Origin: Rhodocaloribacter sp964552015
GTDB taxonomy: Bacteria; Bacteroidota; Rhodothermia; Rhodothermales; ISCAR-4553
Assembly: GCA_964552015.1 (NCBI GenBank)
Contig: CAZKFR010000020.1
Coordinates: 1 to 47,454, forward strand
DNA: 47,454 nt
Direction: 5' to 3'
Below the pieces are notes generated by a model, which worked only from the letters and a program-made list of their open reading frames with translations, did not search any database and was not told the origin of the DNA. The position numbers and the translations under genes are program-made. Below are positions 15,958 to 24,786 of the stretch, piece by piece (the stretch's first letter is position 1; each line of letters opens with the position of its first letter).

Positions 15958-17245
15958 TTACTCGATCGACAGGAGGGCGATCACACGCCCACCCAGGTCG
16001 GCCTTGGTGCTGGTCGACAGGGTGCTGGACGCCACCGTCTCGGCCTCGGCAAAGTAGGTGGCATGCGCCGAAGCGATCACGTCGGCCGAAGCGGCGCTGG
16101 CGATGGCATTGTCGAGCGCCACCTTGAGATTCAGCAGCGACGTCTTCGCCGTGTTGAGGAGCGTGGTGTCGACCTGCAGCTCGGCCGCCAGCTCGGCCTC
16201 GACGGTGGCCGCATACTCGGCCTCCGCCTCGGTCAGCGCCGCCTCGTTGAGGGCTGCACGCAGCCGCGCCATCATCTCGGTCCGGGCGCTCACGAGCGTG
16301 TTGATACGGGCCTGCGCGGCACCGGAGGCTTCGAAGGCCGCCTCGATGGCCCGGGCACGGGCCTGCGCCACCAGCAGGGTCGCCCGCTTGCGAAGCGCGA
16401 ACCGGGCCTTCGCCGAGGTGCCGGCCGCGAACTTCATCAGCGCCGCCTTACCGGCCTGGCGGGCTTTCGCCTGCACGTCGGCCGACAGCCCGGCCGCCAC
16501 GTAGGCCTCCGCCACGGCTTCTTCGAACGCCTGCACGGCCGAGGCCTCGGCGCTGGCCGTCGTGGCCGCATACAGGGCCGCCTGCAGGTCGAGGAACGAC
16601 TGGCGCCGCTGCTCACGCGCGCTGCGGAGCTCCTCGTCGTTGGCCTCGCCTTCGTCCCGGGCATACCGCTCCTCGGCCTTCACACCCATCGCGATGGCAG
16701 CCGCCACCTCGGCCGCCGTGGTGGTGCCGGCCGCCAGCTCGGCGGCGACGTCCGCATCCACGTGCACGGCCACATCGGCCTCCGTGACCTCATCCTCGTC
16801 GCGCGCTTTGGCCGCCACGTACACGTCGGCCTCCCCCGTCGACTCCGTGGTCATGGGCATGGCTCGCACCGTGGCCGTCCCGGAACGCCGCACGAGCACC
16901 CGGGCCGTGAACGCATCCTTGGCCGCCGTGAGCACCATCACGTCGGCGTCGGTCTCGACGTCGAGCGCAAAACGCCCCTCGGCGTTCGTCGTAGCCGAGC
17001 CATCCAGGGCCCGCGTCGACCCGTCCGCCGAGACGGCCGCGGCCGTCACCACGGCCCCTTCGACGTTCGCCATCGTCTTACCGTACCCGGCATCGTCGGT
17101 CACCTGCCCTTCCACGCGGACGGACTCGCCACCGCCGACACCGGTCATATCATCGCTGCTGTCGCATCCCCAGAGGGTGATCGCAAAAACAAGCAGAATA
17201 GCAAGCGTTTTAACACCTGCAATGCTTCCAAAAATCTGGCTTCAT
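15958..17245 (-). CDS. Ala-rich helical lipoprotein with N-terminal carboxypeptidase-regulatory-like domain; apparent frameshift in the signal peptide
   Basis: The clean reading frame begins at 17148 (396 residues). It has an N-terminal beta domain (VRVEGQVTDDAG, TTNAEGRFALDVETDAD) like carboxypeptidase regulatory or Ig-like folds, then about 270 residues of Ala/Glu-rich helix, probably coiled coil. Upstream in the same frame lies a lipoprotein signal, KTLAILLVFAITLWGC then DSSDD, but with no ATG, GTG or TTG start. An ATG at 17245 encodes MKPDF and joins this signal only if one base is removed from the five-A run at 17230-17234. Either the assembly has a 1-nt error, the gene has a real frameshift, or a rare start codon is used. 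Probably an outer-surface lipoprotein; function unknown. Confidence 0.65.
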
Positions 17246-17645
17246 AACTACACAGAGGTTGGTTACTGAACGTGGACACAAAGGCTAGCGTATTTGCAGA
17301 CACGGAGGACGTCGCCTCCCGGACTGCCGAAAACGGTTGCTTTCATGCCCGGTGTGGTGATTGCATGCAACCACCTTTCGGACGTCCATGATAGGACCGT
17401 TCATGTCAAGATTCCGTCACAATTCCCCTTCAATTCGGGTAAGACATATCCGACACGGGGTCGGCCTTCGCTGACCTCGAAATGGCTCAAATCACTCCAA
17501 CTATCCATGTATACAGGAGATGCATGGCTTCCTTCGGAGGACGCCACGGCCACGAAAACGTCGCTGCCGCGAGGGTCCCCCGGCGGCCCTTCGCCGCCCG
17601 GCCGCGTCCTTTTGCGGAGGTGCCTGTCCGGCCGGCGGTCCGGCC
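17246..17645. other. Intergenic region of about 400 bases without a recognised gene
   Basis: I see no convincing coding sequence here. Short frames lack family motifs and a ribosome-binding site. The right half is GC-rich with several short inverted repeats (for example around 17628-17645) downstream of the hemerythrin-like gene, but no T-run. The left half probably holds the promoter of the lipoprotein gene. Confidence 0.5.
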
Positions 17646-18113
17646 TCAATCCCCGCTCCCGTAGTCCTGCATGTAGACGTCCTGGAGGAGACGGTTCTCC
17701 TCGGCTTCGTGCCGTTCGAAGTGCGCCACCAGGTCCGTGAAGCGATCGCGGATCCGCGCGAGCCGCGGCGAGGCCGGAGCGTGTACGCCCTTGAGCATGC
17801 GCAGGATGTGCTCCAGGTCGGCGATGAGTTTGTGGTGCTCTTCCAGCAGGTTTTCCACCCGGACCGCATGCTGGGGCGCCATCCGCAGGACATCGTGGAA
17901 GAACCCGCCCTCCTCCTCCCGATCGAACTGCTTGTGGAGGAGGTTCTGCAGGTCGCGAAGGTCCCCGAGCCTCGCCAGCTTCCAGGCGATGAAATCCGGG
18001 GGCTCCACCTCCCAGCCTTCAGGACGCGCAAGGGTCTGCATGGTCTGCCGGATCCGGGCAAAGCCCTCTTCGATCTGCCGGGCCACCGCCCTGTCGGTCT
18101 CATGAACCATCAT
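17646..18113 (-). CDS. Hemerythrin-like (HHE) domain protein
   Basis: This 155-residue all-helical protein has the spacing of a hemerythrin-type diiron site: His60 (LLHKQFDREEE), His93/His94 (LLEEHHKLI), then His131 and His135-Glu136 in HFERHEAEEN. Such proteins bind oxygen, or handle iron or nitric oxide, in the cytoplasm. There is no signal peptide. GGAGGAGG lies 4-5 bases upstream of the ATG at 18113, fixing the start at one of two adjacent ATGs (18113 or 18110). No partner gene is evident. Confidence 0.8.
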   Translation of the reverse strand: MMVHETDRAVARQIEEGFARIRQTMQTLARPEGWEVEPPDFIAWKLARLGDLRDLQNLLHKQFDREEEGGFFHDVLRMAPQHAVRVENLLEEHHKLIADLEHILRMLKGVHAPASPRLARIRDRFTDLVAHFERHEAEENRLLQDVYMQDYGSGD

Positions 18114-18278
18114 GGTGCCTCCTCCGATGGTCGCCGTATACGTCCTCCAAGGTACACAAAAACAGCAGTCTGTCAAGGGGGAGGGTCCTCTCGAGGGACC
18201 CGTCCCGGATCGAGCCCGGCACGCGGGTTGCCGGGCAGCCTCCCGGTAGATCCACCCCCACCGGACCCGCTCTGTTCC

Positions 18279-18683
18279 ATGCGCGCGTTGATCTGTGTTG
18301 CCGTGCTCCTTCTGATCGGTGCCGTGCCTGCGCAGGCACAGCATCGCCCGCCGTCCGGGCGTGCACCCGGCATGGTCACCCCCCGGTTCTGGAACCCGGG
18401 TCAGGCCTCCCGGCCCGGCACCTCGATGGCCCGAAAACACCTCGTTTCGGCCCGAAAACGCCGCAGGGGGCAGGGTCGCGCGGGGATGCCGGTTCGTCCC
18501 GGTACGGTGCGCCTGCGCATCCCGTCGTCTCCGGCGCACCCGCGCCCGTTCCGCCGGCAGACCCGGCGGATGCGTTCGACCACCCCCGGCACGGTCTCCC
18601 TGCGCCCGGTGCAACCCAGGTACTGGAACCCGTCGGCGGCCTCCGCGAAACCGCGCCTGGTGCGCCGCTACCTCGCGCACTGA
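18279..18683 (+). CDS. Small secreted Arg/Pro-rich basic protein
   Basis: The product has 134 residues with a typical signal peptide (ICVAVLLLIGAVPAQAQ, cleavage near residue 21). The mature part is strongly basic and proline-rich with no recognisable fold. Two related segments, VTPRFWNPGQAS and VQPRYWNPSAAS, sit near its ends. It is divergent from the hemerythrin-like gene and convergent with the oxidoreductase gene. Codon use and the signal peptide suggest a real gene, but I cannot assign a function. Confidence 0.6.
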   Translation: MRALICVAVLLLIGAVPAQAQHRPPSGRAPGMVTPRFWNPGQASRPGTSMARKHLVSARKRRRGQGRAGMPVRPGTVRLRIPSSPAHPRPFRRQTRRMRSTTPGTVSLRPVQPRYWNPSAASAKPRLVRRYLAH

Positions 18684-18707
18684 ATCTCGTTTTGAGACGG
18701 ACCGTGG

Positions 18708-19703
18708 CTACCAGGCCGTCACCACCGGCAGGTCGCGCATCGTCTTCAGGCCCGGCGACGCTTCATGGACGCGGCGGACGGCATTGACCGCGATGGCGAC
18801 GGTGGAAAGGTCGCCGTTGGTTCCGCGCAGACGCACCTCCAGGTCGGGCCGTCCCGTCAGGCGGATCGTGTCGCCGTCGTCTTCTTCGCCCAGGGCGGCG
18901 ATGAACGTCAGCACGGCGAACTCGCCCTCGTCCGTGTAGCCGCGGGCCACCTGCCGGAGCCCCCGCACCTGCCCGGCCTCGACGCGCACGTGCTCCGTCT
19001 CGACGGGCGCCTCGGCCACGACCGGTTCGACCCCGTCCTCGTACCGCACCAGCGTCCGCCCGAGCGTATCGAAGAGCATCGCCATCGACTCGGGCAGGCC
19101 CACGTGGCCCATGCGCCCCGCGGCCATCTTTTCCCGGAACGTCGCGACACTCATGCCCGCCCCGATCTTTTTCTGGAACGGTCCGCGCCGGGTCGAGGCG
19201 TTGATGACGCGGGTGACGGCGACGTGGCGCACTTCCTGGCAGATGCCCGAGAGCGCCAGCGGCAGCGTGTCCATCAGGAAGCCCGGGTTGACGCCCGTGC
19301 CGAGGACCGTCTTGCCGGCCTTCCGGGCGGCGGCGTCGATCTCCTCGGCCTCGGCCCGGTGGTCGCGCCAGGGGAAGGACAGCTCCTCGGCCGTCGAGAC
19401 GACGTCGAGGCCGGCTTCGAGGATCTCCAGGATCTGCGGCTTGAACAGGTCGAAGTACGAACTGGTGGTGTGAAGGACGACGTCGGCGTCGGTGCGAGCC
19501 AGCGCCTCGCCCAGCGTCCGGGCCACCGGCACGCCGAGGGGGGCGGGCAGGCCGGCCACCTCACCCACGTCCCGGCCCACCTTGGCCGGGTCGATGTCCA
19601 CACCGCCGACGAGCTCGAGGCCGTCGCGGGAAGCCGCCAGGCGCGCCACGGCACAGCCGATGGGGCCCAGCCCGTACTGAAGCACACGGATCGGTCGGGT
19701 CAT
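18708..19703 (-). CDS. NAD(P)-dependent oxidoreductase, dihydrodipicolinate reductase / 2,4-diaminopentanoate dehydrogenase-like
   Basis: The product has 331 residues with an N-terminal Rossmann fold (VLQYGLGPIGCAVARLA, GxGxxG pattern) and a C-terminal domain typical of the diaminopentanoate dehydrogenase-like branch of the DapB superfamily (LGTGVNPGFLMDTLPLALS). These enzymes oxidise or reduce amines at the alpha or epsilon position. GGAGGA lies about 10 bases upstream of the ATG at 19703. It is the last gene of a minus-strand group with a class III aminotransferase 71 bases upstream, suggesting a shared amino-compound pathway. Exact substrate not determinable. Confidence 0.8.
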   Translation of the reverse strand: MTRPIRVLQYGLGPIGCAVARLAASRDGLELVGGVDIDPAKVGRDVGEVAGLPAPLGVPVARTLGEALARTDADVVLHTTSSYFDLFKPQILEILEAGLDVVSTAEELSFPWRDHRAEAEEIDAAARKAGKTVLGTGVNPGFLMDTLPLALSGICQEVRHVAVTRVINASTRRGPFQKKIGAGMSVATFREKMAAGRMGHVGLPESMAMLFDTLGRTLVRYEDGVEPVVAEAPVETEHVRVEAGQVRGLRQVARGYTDEGEFAVLTFIAALGEEDDGDTIRLTGRPDLEVRLRGTNGDLSTVAIAVNAVRRVHEASPGLKTMRDLPVVTAW

Positions 19704-19774
19704 GTCAGGGGATTTCCTCCTTGTCTGGGGTTGGGGTTGAAACCGGCCCGGCGCGTACCGTCGCGGCGCCGGGG

Positions 19775-21184
19775 TCAGTCGGTCAGGTACGGCCGCAGCC
19801 GCCGGGCGACACGCCGGCAGGCCCCGGCCAGGTAGTCCAGGTCCTCGTCCGTATGGGCCCACGTGACGGCACCGAGCCCGTGGACGATATGTACGTTCTC
19901 CAGAAGAAGCGCCAGGCGCAGCACCCGCTCGCTCAGGTCGCGGTGGCTGAAGCGCGGGTCGAGGGCCTCGTCCGGCGTGTCGAACGCGCGCGCGTGGTGC
20001 CCGGCACGCGGTACGAGGAGCATGTGGAGCGAGCATCCCGGCAGGTCGTCGACGCGGTCGCCGGCGAAGCGAACGGCCACGCCCTCCTCGGCAAACGCGG
20101 CGGTGACGACCTCGCGCAGGCGCACCGACCGCGTTCGGAGGGCGGGGTAGATCGTATCCTCGTGCGCGATCAGGTGGTCGAGCATGGCCCGGGCGGCCAG
20201 CAGCGAAGCCGGATGGGCCGCGAACGTCCCCCCCTCGAACTTCACCGTCCCGCCCCGTCCGCAGAGCGCCAGCACGTCGGCCCGGCCCGCCACGGCCGCC
20301 ACGGGCATCCCCCCGCCGATGATCTTACCGAAGGTGGCCAGGTCCGGACGGACGCCGTAGAGCGCCCCGGCATCGCCGGCCCGGAACCGGAAGCCGGTGA
20401 TGACCTCGTCGAGGATGAGCAGGGCGCCGTGCCGGTGCGTCAGCTCGCGTGCGGCCTGCAGGTAGGCACGCCGGGCCGGGATCATGCCGCCGGAGCCCAC
20501 CACGGGCTCCACGATGAAGCAGGCCAGGCGGTCGCCGTGCCGGGCGAAGACGTCGTGCAGGTGGTCCGTGTCGTTGAAGCGGGTCAGGAGCACCTGCTCG
20601 CCGGCCTGCGCCGGGAGGCCACGGCTCTCCAGGTGGTCGAAGCCTTCCCGGAAGGCGACCCCCTTGAGCCCCCAGGGCTGGCTGCCGTGCCACCCCCCGC
20701 CGACCTTCAGGACGAGGTCGCGCCCGGTGAACGCCCGCGCCAGCGTCACCGCGGCCAGCGTGGCCAGCGTGCCGCTCGTGGTCAGGCGCACCCGATCGGC
20801 GCCCGTTCGCGCGCACAGCCGCTCGGCCACCTCCACCTGCACCCGGTCGACGAAGCCGGTCTGCAGGCCATAGCCCTCGTGCAGGGCCCGCGCCAGCCCC
20901 TCCGTCACCACGGGCGGGTTGTGCCCGAGCAGGTTGGCGTAGTGGCCCTGCCAGAAGTCGAGGATGCGGTGGCCGTCCTCGTCCGTCACCCAGGCGCCCC
21001 GTGCGGCCACCACCCGGGGCGGGAAGGGCGCCACATGCCGGAGGGCGTTGCTCACCCCGTCGATCAGGTACCGCTCGGCCCGCGCCTGCCACGCCGCCGA
21101 CGCCGGTGCATGCCGCCGGTACGCTTCGGCCAGCTCGGCCAGGAGGGCATCAGGGTCGCGAGGTTCCACCGTGTTCGTAGCCAT
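19775..21184 (-). CDS. Class III PLP-dependent aminotransferase, glutamate-1-semialdehyde aminomutase-like
   Basis: The product has 469 residues. PLP-fold landmarks are HYANLLGHNPP, the cofactor Asp259 in LLILDEVITGFRF and the Schiff-base Lys287 in TFGKIIGGGMP. The overall layout resembles HemL and related aminotransferases that act on amino sugars or beta-amino acids. The extended N-terminus and neighbours (amine-type dehydrogenase downstream, SAF-domain oxidoreductase upstream) argue against tetrapyrrole synthesis. It probably transaminates a precursor of a surface glycan or an unusual amino acid; this is inference. Confidence 0.82.
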   Translation of the reverse strand: MATNTVEPRDPDALLAELAEAYRRHAPASAAWQARAERYLIDGVSNALRHVAPFPPRVVAARGAWVTDEDGHRILDFWQGHYANLLGHNPPVVTEGLARALHEGYGLQTGFVDRVQVEVAERLCARTGADRVRLTTSGTLATLAAVTLARAFTGRDLVLKVGGGWHGSQPWGLKGVAFREGFDHLESRGLPAQAGEQVLLTRFNDTDHLHDVFARHGDRLACFIVEPVVGSGGMIPARRAYLQAARELTHRHGALLILDEVITGFRFRAGDAGALYGVRPDLATFGKIIGGGMPVAAVAGRADVLALCGRGGTVKFEGGTFAAHPASLLAARAMLDHLIAHEDTIYPALRTRSVRLREVVTAAFAEEGVAVRFAGDRVDDLPGCSLHMLLVPRAGHHARAFDTPDEALDPRFSHRDLSERVLRLALLLENVHIVHGLGAVTWAHTDEDLDYLAGACRRVARRLRPYLTD

Positions 21185-21322
21185 GACAACGTGCTCGACG
21201 CCTTTCCACGGCGCCGGACCACCCGCCTGCCGGACGACCCCGGCGCCACGTGTGGCAGGCTAGCAAAAGAGCGCCACTTCGTCCACGCTCCCCGCCGAAA
21301 TTGGAGAGGTCTTCACCCCGCC

Positions 21323-22474
21323 TCAGGCCTCGAAGTCGACCACGCGGCGCACCAGGGCGAAGAAGAGGTAACGCGCTTTGGTGCGGAGCGCGTTCTGCAG
21401 GGCCATGTGCAGGCGCATCCGCTCGCCGAACGGCGCCACGCCGAGTTCGTGCTGGCGCGGCAGGCGCCCGGTGATGTGCCTGCGCAGGCCGTCCACCTTG
21501 CCGTCCCGGCGGATCGCCTCCCGGACCGTCTCGGGCAGCGCCACGTCGTAGTAGTGCCGGGCCAGCTCCAGGCCGAGCAGGAGGATACGCCGGCCCTGCG
21601 TGCGGTCGGCTCGCTGCAGGATGCGCGACCAGTCGAGTTCGGGATGGCGCTCGATCAGCCACGCCAGATCGCAGACGTACTTCAACGTCTCCCAGCGGTT
21701 CTTCTCCCCGTGGAAGCATAGCATCAGCACCAGGTCTTCGGGGTGCAGGCCCGGCACCTCGCCGTTCCCCATCGCCAGGCGCACGGCCCGCCCCCGCAGT
21801 TCCTCGAAGCGCGGCGTGTAGTGGTAGAGCGGCGGCATGATGTGCGTATGCACGTCCAGGTTGAACACGCCCCCCCGCGTGAAGGGGGCCTGACGGGACA
21901 GGAGCAGGTGTACGCGCTGCATCACCGGGCTCCGTGCCGCGTGCCGGCGGAACAGCGTATAGCCCTCCTCGAGCAGCATCCGCTCGAGGGCCGGATAGTC
22001 GGCGGGACGGATGAGCAGGTCCAGGTCGACGAACGGGCGCAGGCTCAGGTCGCCGTAGGCCAGCAGCGCCACGGCCGGCCCTTTGAGCGTCAGCACGGGG
22101 ATCCCTTCCTGCTCCAGCCGCCCACGCAACCGGACGAGTTCCGTGGCCAGGAAGGTGTTGAAGGCGGCCGTGTTGCGTGCCTGCCGCGCCAGCGTCTCCA
22201 TCACGCCGGCCGGCACGGCCTCCGGAGCCACCGTCTTGAGGGTCCGGTAGAGCAGCGGCCGCATCTGGTGATAGCCGGCGACCCGCTGCACCGCGTTCCA
22301 GTCGGGCTGCCCGGCCAGCAGGCTACGGATCCGCTCCTCCCCCGCCTCCGCACGCCGCGGCCACGCACATCGCACGACGAGCTCGAACGCCTCGCCGGCA
22401 CGGTCCTCTCCCGGGGACGGCGACGTACGGGCTCGTTCGCGTGGACTGGCCGGCATGGCGGGGGACGTCTCCAT
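21323..22474 (-). CDS. Nucleotidyltransferase family protein (NTP_transf_5-like)
   Basis: The product has 383 residues. It matches the uncharacterised nucleotidyltransferase family: the core strand IPVLTLKGPAVALLAYGD is followed by LRPFVDLDLLIRPADY with the acidic metal ligands, then helical segments and LVLMLCFHGEKNRWETLKYVCDLAWL, given here in part as LCFHGEKNRWETLKYVCD. Members often sit in lasso-peptide and polysaccharide loci beside asparagine-synthetase homologues and HPr-kinase-like kinases, both of which occur further upstream on this strand. Its role, possibly nucleotidylation of a small molecule or peptide, is not established. No clear Shine-Dalgarno sequence; a second in-frame ATG lies six codons in. 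Confidence 0.75.
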   Translation of the reverse strand: METSPAMPASPRERARTSPSPGEDRAGEAFELVVRCAWPRRAEAGEERIRSLLAGQPDWNAVQRVAGYHQMRPLLYRTLKTVAPEAVPAGVMETLARQARNTAAFNTFLATELVRLRGRLEQEGIPVLTLKGPAVALLAYGDLSLRPFVDLDLLIRPADYPALERMLLEEGYTLFRRHAARSPVMQRVHLLLSRQAPFTRGGVFNLDVHTHIMPPLYHYTPRFEELRGRAVRLAMGNGEVPGLHPEDLVLMLCFHGEKNRWETLKYVCDLAWLIERHPELDWSRILQRADRTQGRRILLLGLELARHYYDVALPETVREAIRRDGKVDGLRRHITGRLPRQHELGVAPFGERMRLHMALQNALRTKARYLFFALVRRVVDFEA

Positions 22475-22502
22475 GAGCAGCAGGGTGGATCAACTACAGG
22501 CA

Positions 22503-23837
22503 TTACCCGGACGTCGGCGCCGCCCGGGTTTCAGCGGCCGCCTGCGCACGGTGATACAGGTCGAAATCGAGCCGGGAGGCATCGTACGCCACATCGGCCA
22601 GGAGGATCTTTTCGTCTTTTCGCACGGGGCGTTTCAGCGTCACGTCTTCGGCCAGGCACATGGGCAGGCCCGGCGCGGCCGCCTGCTCGGCGACGTTCTC
22701 GATCAGGCCGTAGCAGGTGTAGCCGCCGATGCCGTCGAGCACCTCGCCGGCCTGCAGGTCGCGCTTGGCGTACGCATAGACGTCGGTACGGAACCCGGCC
22801 CGCGGCTGCAGGAGGCAGCGCCCGTCCAGGTAGGCGGCGGCGATGGCGTCCATGGCCTCGACGTGGCAGAGATGATAGGGCCGGTAGAAGACATAATACG
22901 GTCCCGGTCCCATCTTGTAATACGCCATCATGCGGCGCTGGTAGGGATGGTCGCAGTAGCCGACGGCAAAGACGCCGCCGTTGGGCTCGGCCCCCAGGAC
23001 ATAGTCGACGACGGCCCCGTGTTCGTTTCGGAGGGCCTCCAGGTCGAACAGGTCGGGCACCTCCCGAACGTGCGTGGCCCGAGGGCCGAACATACCCGGC
23101 ACGGCGGTCTTGAGCCCCAGCGCGTTGGCCAGCAGGGCCATCTCGATGCACAGCTTGGTGCCGTCGGTGTAGGCCGTGCACATCCGGTAGTCGAGGTTCC
23201 GCTTGTCCGCCTCCGGGATGATGGAGGTGGGGTCGGCGTACCGGTTCAAAAAGCCCTTGATGTTGCCGGCCATGACCAGTTCGAACCCCCAGAGCGTCAG
23301 GTCGTCGACGAGGCGTTTGATGACGCCGTGCTGGTCGCCGTCGCAGCTGGCGTACGTCACCCCCCGGGCTTCGGCCTGCTGGAGGAAATACGGGCCGAAG
23401 GCCAGGTCGGCCTCGGCGTTCATCATCACGAGGTGCTTGCCGTGTTCGAGCGCCTCCGTGCAGAAAAGCCCGGCTTCCAGGATGGCGTTCGACGCGTCGA
23501 TGAAGACATGCACCGACGGTGCCCGGGCCGGCAACGTCGCGTCCTCACAGACGGCCATCCGCCCGGCCCGCACGGCCTCCTCCAGCCCGGCCTCATCCTC
23601 CACGACCCGGTAGGGCACCCCCAGCGCCTCCGCACAGGCGAGGGCCCGCTCCAGCCGGATGTCCACGAGGGCCACGCACCGAAAGGCGGGCGTGACGGTA
23701 CACTGGTAGAGCAAGCCCTGCCCCATCGCCCCGGCCCCGACGATGGCCACCGGAATCTCCCGGTCCAGCGCCAGGAGCCGCTCCCGCATCCCGAAAGGCC
23801 GGGTGCCCCCGCGCGTTCCCCCCTCCATACCGTTCAT
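22503..23837 (-). CDS. NAD(P)-binding oxidoreductase with C-terminal SAF domain (predicted homoserine dehydrogenase-like)
   Basis: The product has 444 residues. An N-terminal Rossmann fold with VAIVGAGAMGQGL (GAGAMG near 34-39) is followed by a catalytic domain containing YTDGTKLCIEMALLANALGL. A C-terminal SAF domain, seen as LQAGEVLDGIGGYTCYGLIE, ends the protein. This is the COG4091-type family, whose members are annotated as predicted homoserine dehydrogenases but are mostly uncharacterised. The ATG at 23837 is preferred; a longer frame would start at TTG and overlap the neighbouring glycosyltransferase gene. It lies 28 bases upstream of the nucleotidyltransferase gene on the same strand. 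Confidence 0.78.
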   Translation of the reverse strand: MNGMEGGTRGGTRPFGMRERLLALDREIPVAIVGAGAMGQGLLYQCTVTPAFRCVALVDIRLERALACAEALGVPYRVVEDEAGLEEAVRAGRMAVCEDATLPARAPSVHVFIDASNAILEAGLFCTEALEHGKHLVMMNAEADLAFGPYFLQQAEARGVTYASCDGDQHGVIKRLVDDLTLWGFELVMAGNIKGFLNRYADPTSIIPEADKRNLDYRMCTAYTDGTKLCIEMALLANALGLKTAVPGMFGPRATHVREVPDLFDLEALRNEHGAVVDYVLGAEPNGGVFAVGYCDHPYQRRMMAYYKMGPGPYYVFYRPYHLCHVEAMDAIAAAYLDGRCLLQPRAGFRTDVYAYAKRDLQAGEVLDGIGGYTCYGLIENVAEQAAAPGLPMCLAEDVTLKRPVRKDEKILLADVAYDASRLDFDLYHRAQAAAETRAAPTSG

Positions 23838-23916
23838 GTTCGTGTGTTCACCCGTCAAAAGATGCTCCCTTTCGGATCCTGACCCGTCACCGGCAAAGGT
23901 AGGGTTCTTCTCCCCT

Positions 23917-24786
23917 TCAACGCCAGTACCCTCTGACAAAATGATACCCGTACCAGATCCCCAGCGGGCGCAGGAGGGGAAAGAGCACCTCGGCCGGACG
24001 ACGCACCTCGCCCCGGAGGAGCCCCCGTGCCAGCGCCCGGTAGTTCTTCCGGTTCAGCACATCGCGCAGCGTCTGGCGGCCACGTACGCGCACGTCCAGC
24101 AGGCGCAGCGCCATGCCCTCGTTGGCGCACCGTTTGAACAGTGACCGGACGGTATACGTGTGCCCGTGCCGGACGATGGCCTCCCGGCACAGCATCACCC
24201 GCAGCCCCCGTTCGGCCGCCCGCTTCTGGAACAGTTTGTCCGAGCACATCGGGATCGGACCGAACCCCGTCGCCTCCCAGGCCGTCCGGCTGGCCGCCAG
24301 GTTGACCGTCGAGAGGCCGGGCACACCGGGCCACCCGTACCGCTCGAAGAACGGCTGCCACTCGCTCGTGGCATAGAAGCGCCCGATGCGGTCCCAGTAG
24401 AAATCCTTGTCGCCCAGCCGCTCGACGCCCTGCACCACGTCGGCCTGCCCCGCGCGGATGGGTGCCGTGAGGCGGTCGAGCCAGTGCTCGTCCACCGGGC
24501 AGGCATCCTGTGAGATCGTGGCGATGACATCCCCTTCGCACCGGGAAAAGAGCAGGTCGCGGCTCTCGCCGAACGAGAAGTCCTCGGGAGCGATGCGATG
24601 GATCACCGCGCCGGCGGCCTCGGCCGCCTCCAGCGTGCCGTCGGTCGAGCCGCTGTCCAGGATGACGACCTGGTGCGGCACGGGGCACACCTGCCGTGCC
24701 AGCATGTCGAGCACGGCCCGGAAGCCCTCGCCGCCGTTGCGGGTCAGGATGCCCACCGAGATCAGACGCACGTCCGGCTGCTTCAT
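23917..24786 (-). CDS. Family 2 glycosyltransferase (rhamnosyltransferase-like)
   Basis: This 289-residue GT-A fold protein has SVGILTRNGGEGF at the N-terminus, the nucleotide-binding LDSGSTDGTLEAA and a DxD-like region ATISQDACPVDEHWLDRL. The RDLLFSRCEGD segment and the C-terminal basic helix fit the rhamnosyltransferase-like branch. Its ATG overlaps the stop of the sulfotransferase gene by four bases (ATGA), so it is translationally coupled to the long operon upstream. It probably adds a sugar to a lipid-linked or peptide acceptor. Confidence 0.85.
   Translation of the reverse strand: MKQPDVRLISVGILTRNGGEGFRAVLDMLARQVCPVPHQVVILDSGSTDGTLEAAEAAGAVIHRIAPEDFSFGESRDLLFSRCEGDVIATISQDACPVDEHWLDRLTAPIRAGQADVVQGVERLGDKDFYWDRIGRFYATSEWQPFFERYGWPGVPGLSTVNLAASRTAWEATGFGPIPMCSDKLFQKRAAERGLRVMLCREAIVRHGHTYTVRSLFKRCANEGMALRLLDVRVRGRQTLRDVLNRKNYRALARGLLRGEVRRPAEVLFPLLRPLGIWYGYHFVRGYWR

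Noticed and set aside
17401..17649. Minus-strand 82-residue frame downstream of the hemerythrin-like gene
   Set aside because: Arg/Pro-rich start overlapping the preceding stop, no Shine-Dalgarno sequence and no recognisable domain.
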